Of a stretch of 64,000 nt of DNA, positions 62,612 through 64,000 are shown piece by piece. Numbering within the stretch: position 1 is the stretch's first letter; the number at the start of each line of letters is the position of its first letter. Source of the stretch: Lachnospiraceae bacterium (GTDB taxonomy: Bacteria; Bacillota; Clostridia; Lachnospirales; Lachnospiraceae); NCBI GenBank assembly GCA_017431345.1, contig JAFRLH010000006.1, forward strand, positions 1-64,000, written 5' to 3'. The position numbers and the translations under genes were made by a program. The notes under the pieces are model-generated. The model did no database searches. It worked only from the letters and a program-made list of their open reading frames with translations, and was not told where the DNA came from.

Positions 62612-64000
62612 ATGAAGATAAACCGAATCCATATAAACAGCTTCGGGAAACTGCGGAACCGTACGTTTTCCTTTTCCGACGGCATCCACGTGATCCAGGG
62701 GCCGAACGAGAGCGGGAAATCCACTCTCCATGCGTTCCTGGAGGCGATGTACTTCGGTATGGAACGCGGACGCGGACGGGCCGCAAGAAGCGACAATTAT
62801 ACCAGATATTACCCGGAAGAAGGCGGCAGCACCTACGGCGGCGTCATGGAATTTACACAGGACGAGACCATGCATTCCGTTTACCGGAATTTCACCCGTG
62901 ATCCTTCCGGTCTTACGCTGATGGATGAAACACACGGGAAACAGCTTTCTCCGGATCCCGAGGAATACCGGCAGATCCTGGGCGGGCTTACCCTGCCGCT
63001 CTACCGCAATACGGTCTCCTTAAAACAGCTGCAGGCAAAGACATCCGATGAGCTTCCCGGGCTCCTGAAGAACCATATCGTCAACCTGAAGCAGGCCGGT
63101 TCGGCTTCCCTTGATCTGAAAAAATCAAAGGAACGCCTGCTCCGCGAGAAAAAATCCCTGCTCCAGTCCATGCACGCCGGCGCCGAAAAGGAAGCCTCTC
63201 TTCTGGAGCTTCAGATCAGGGATGCGGAATCCGCCATCTCCGCGCTTCCCGATCCGGCAGAGCTCACGCTGAAAAAAGAGGAAGCCGGCCGCATAAATGC
63301 AGATCTGGCGCGCGATACTGCGGCGCGAAAGGACCTGCTGTCTGATATTCATCAATATGAAAAGGAAATGCAGGACAGCACGGAAGAATCGGCGAAATAT
63401 GCTTCCGGCGCACGGATGCTGGCCGGAGGCGGCATTCTCCTGATCCTTGCCGCTGTGCTGATGATATTCGCTTCCCTGAAGATCCCTGCCGCGCTCTGCG
63501 CCGCTGCCGGCGTACTGTTCACCGCAGCCGCCGTACTGTATGGCGGCAGAGCAAAGTCGCTTCGCTCCGACGGGGGGCCAGAGGCTGCGCTTTCCGCACT
63601 GCGGGCAGAGGAGGAATCCCTGACCACCGGCCTGCTGAAAAAACAACAGGCACTGAAAAACCTGGAACATGAGATCGGCGATCTGAACCGGGGCCTCTAC
63701 AAGCGGGAGGAATGCGAAGAAAGAAAAAGACAGGCCGAAGAAAAGCTTGAAGGCCTTGCTCCGGCGATAGAACGGAATCAGGCTCTGCGGGAGGAATGCG
63801 ATGCGATCGATCTCGCAGCCGCGACCATCGACGAGCTGTCCGGAAATGTGTTTGATTCCTTCGGAAGATATCTGACCGACACCGCGTCCGACCTGATCCG
63901 GCAGATCACCGGCGGCAGATATACAAAACTTCTGATGGATGAAAACATGGAACTCTCCCTGGAGCATGAACACCAGCCGGTCCCCATTTCATCCGTAAGC
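62612..64000 (+). CDS. YhaN-like AAA ATPase (partial, runs off the window)
   Basis: 463 codons are present and the frame is open at the edge. It starts MKINRIHINSFGKLRNRTFS with Walker A GIHVIQGPNESGKSTLHAFL at about 29-48, a RAARSDNYTRYYPEEGGS segment, then coiled coil (about 170-265), two adjacent membrane helices (LAGGGILLILAAVLMIFAS and AALCAAAGVLFTAAAVLYGG, about 270-310), and coiled coil again. The SbcC/Rad50-like architecture with membrane helices inside the coil is known from YhaN. Walker B and signature motifs would be beyond the edge. The start has GAGGTGAT upstream. Confidence 0.88.
   Translation, partial: MKINRIHINSFGKLRNRTFSFSDGIHVIQGPNESGKSTLHAFLEAMYFGMERGRGRAARSDNYTRYYPEEGGSTYGGVMEFTQDETMHSVYRNFTRDPSGLTLMDETHGKQLSPDPEEYRQILGGLTLPLYRNTVSLKQLQAKTSDELPGLLKNHIVNLKQAGSASLDLKKSKERLLREKKSLLQSMHAGAEKEASLLELQIRDAESAISALPDPAELTLKKEEAGRINADLARDTAARKDLLSDIHQYEKEMQDSTEESAKYASGARMLAGGGILLILAAVLMIFASLKIPAALCAAAGVLFTAAAVLYGGRAKSLRSDGGPEAALSALRAEEESLTTGLLKKQQALKNLEHEIGDLNRGLYKREECEERKRQAEEKLEGLAPAIERNQALREECDAIDLAAATIDELSGNVFDSFGRYLTDTASDLIRQITGGRYTKLLMDENMELSLEHEHQPVPISSVS

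Overview
The window looks like a chromosomal segment of an anaerobic Gram-positive bacterium of the class Clostridia, most likely a Lachnospiraceae-type gut organism. The reasons are a zinc-ribbon S14, rpsD inside the alpha operon, an enlarged L17, a GlgC/GlgD pair, SpoVG, a J-domain/DUF5685-type cluster, YARHG and cell-wall-repeat proteins, strong Shine-Dalgarno sequences and no outer-membrane genes. Base composition is near 50% GC by eye (not computed). I saw no rRNA gene, tRNA gene, CRISPR array, phage module or intact transposase.

Layout. (1) 250-16060, minus strand: the complete S10-spc-alpha ribosomal superoperon, rpsJ to rplQ, including secY, adk, map, infA and rpoA. It starts at a strong promoter with upstream A-tracts (16030-16058), has a likely internal promoter before rpmJ (3405-3433) and ends at a terminator (206-232). 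(2) 16153-23441, minus: dusB, a surface-protein gene split by one in-frame stop, a small Lachnospiraceae-type protein, birA, a small membrane protein, a rhomboid protease and a DMT-family transporter. (3) 23743-25763, plus: a three-gene cluster of a membrane zinc-ribbon protein, a DUF5685-type protein and a J-domain protein with a cysteine-rich tail. (4) 25876-36396, minus: GH127-type glycosidase, galE, smpB, secG, a GtrA-like protein, a lipoprotein related to foldases, mfd and pth. (5) 36483-43448, minus: an envelope group (transglutaminase-like protein, L,D-transpeptidase, small membrane protein, YARHG lipoprotein), an AEC transporter and an ABC exporter. (6) 43710-45904, plus: pncB and plsC. 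(7) 45976-55963, minus: a CarD-like regulator, then a five-gene export set made of two membrane-fusion proteins, an ATPase, a permease and a UvrA-like ATPase. (8) 56077-64000: ahcY divergent from a LysR regulator, spoVG, glgC-glgD, and a YhaO/YhaN-like nuclease/ATPase pair that runs off the window.

Most striking observations: a membrane-fusion protein (50524-53817) whose hairpin is interrupted by about 700 residues carrying six helical repeats and an 18-bp tandem repeat; an AT-rich intergenic stretch (46595-46740) with several long inverted repeats, two of them interleaved as in a pseudoknot; a dispersed 115-bp inverted-repeat element with five copies or fragments, one inside the spc operon; a 133-bp element with 13-bp perfect terminal inverted repeats near birA; and the nonsense-interrupted surface protein. 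All gene names rest on reading the protein sequences; no database search was run.
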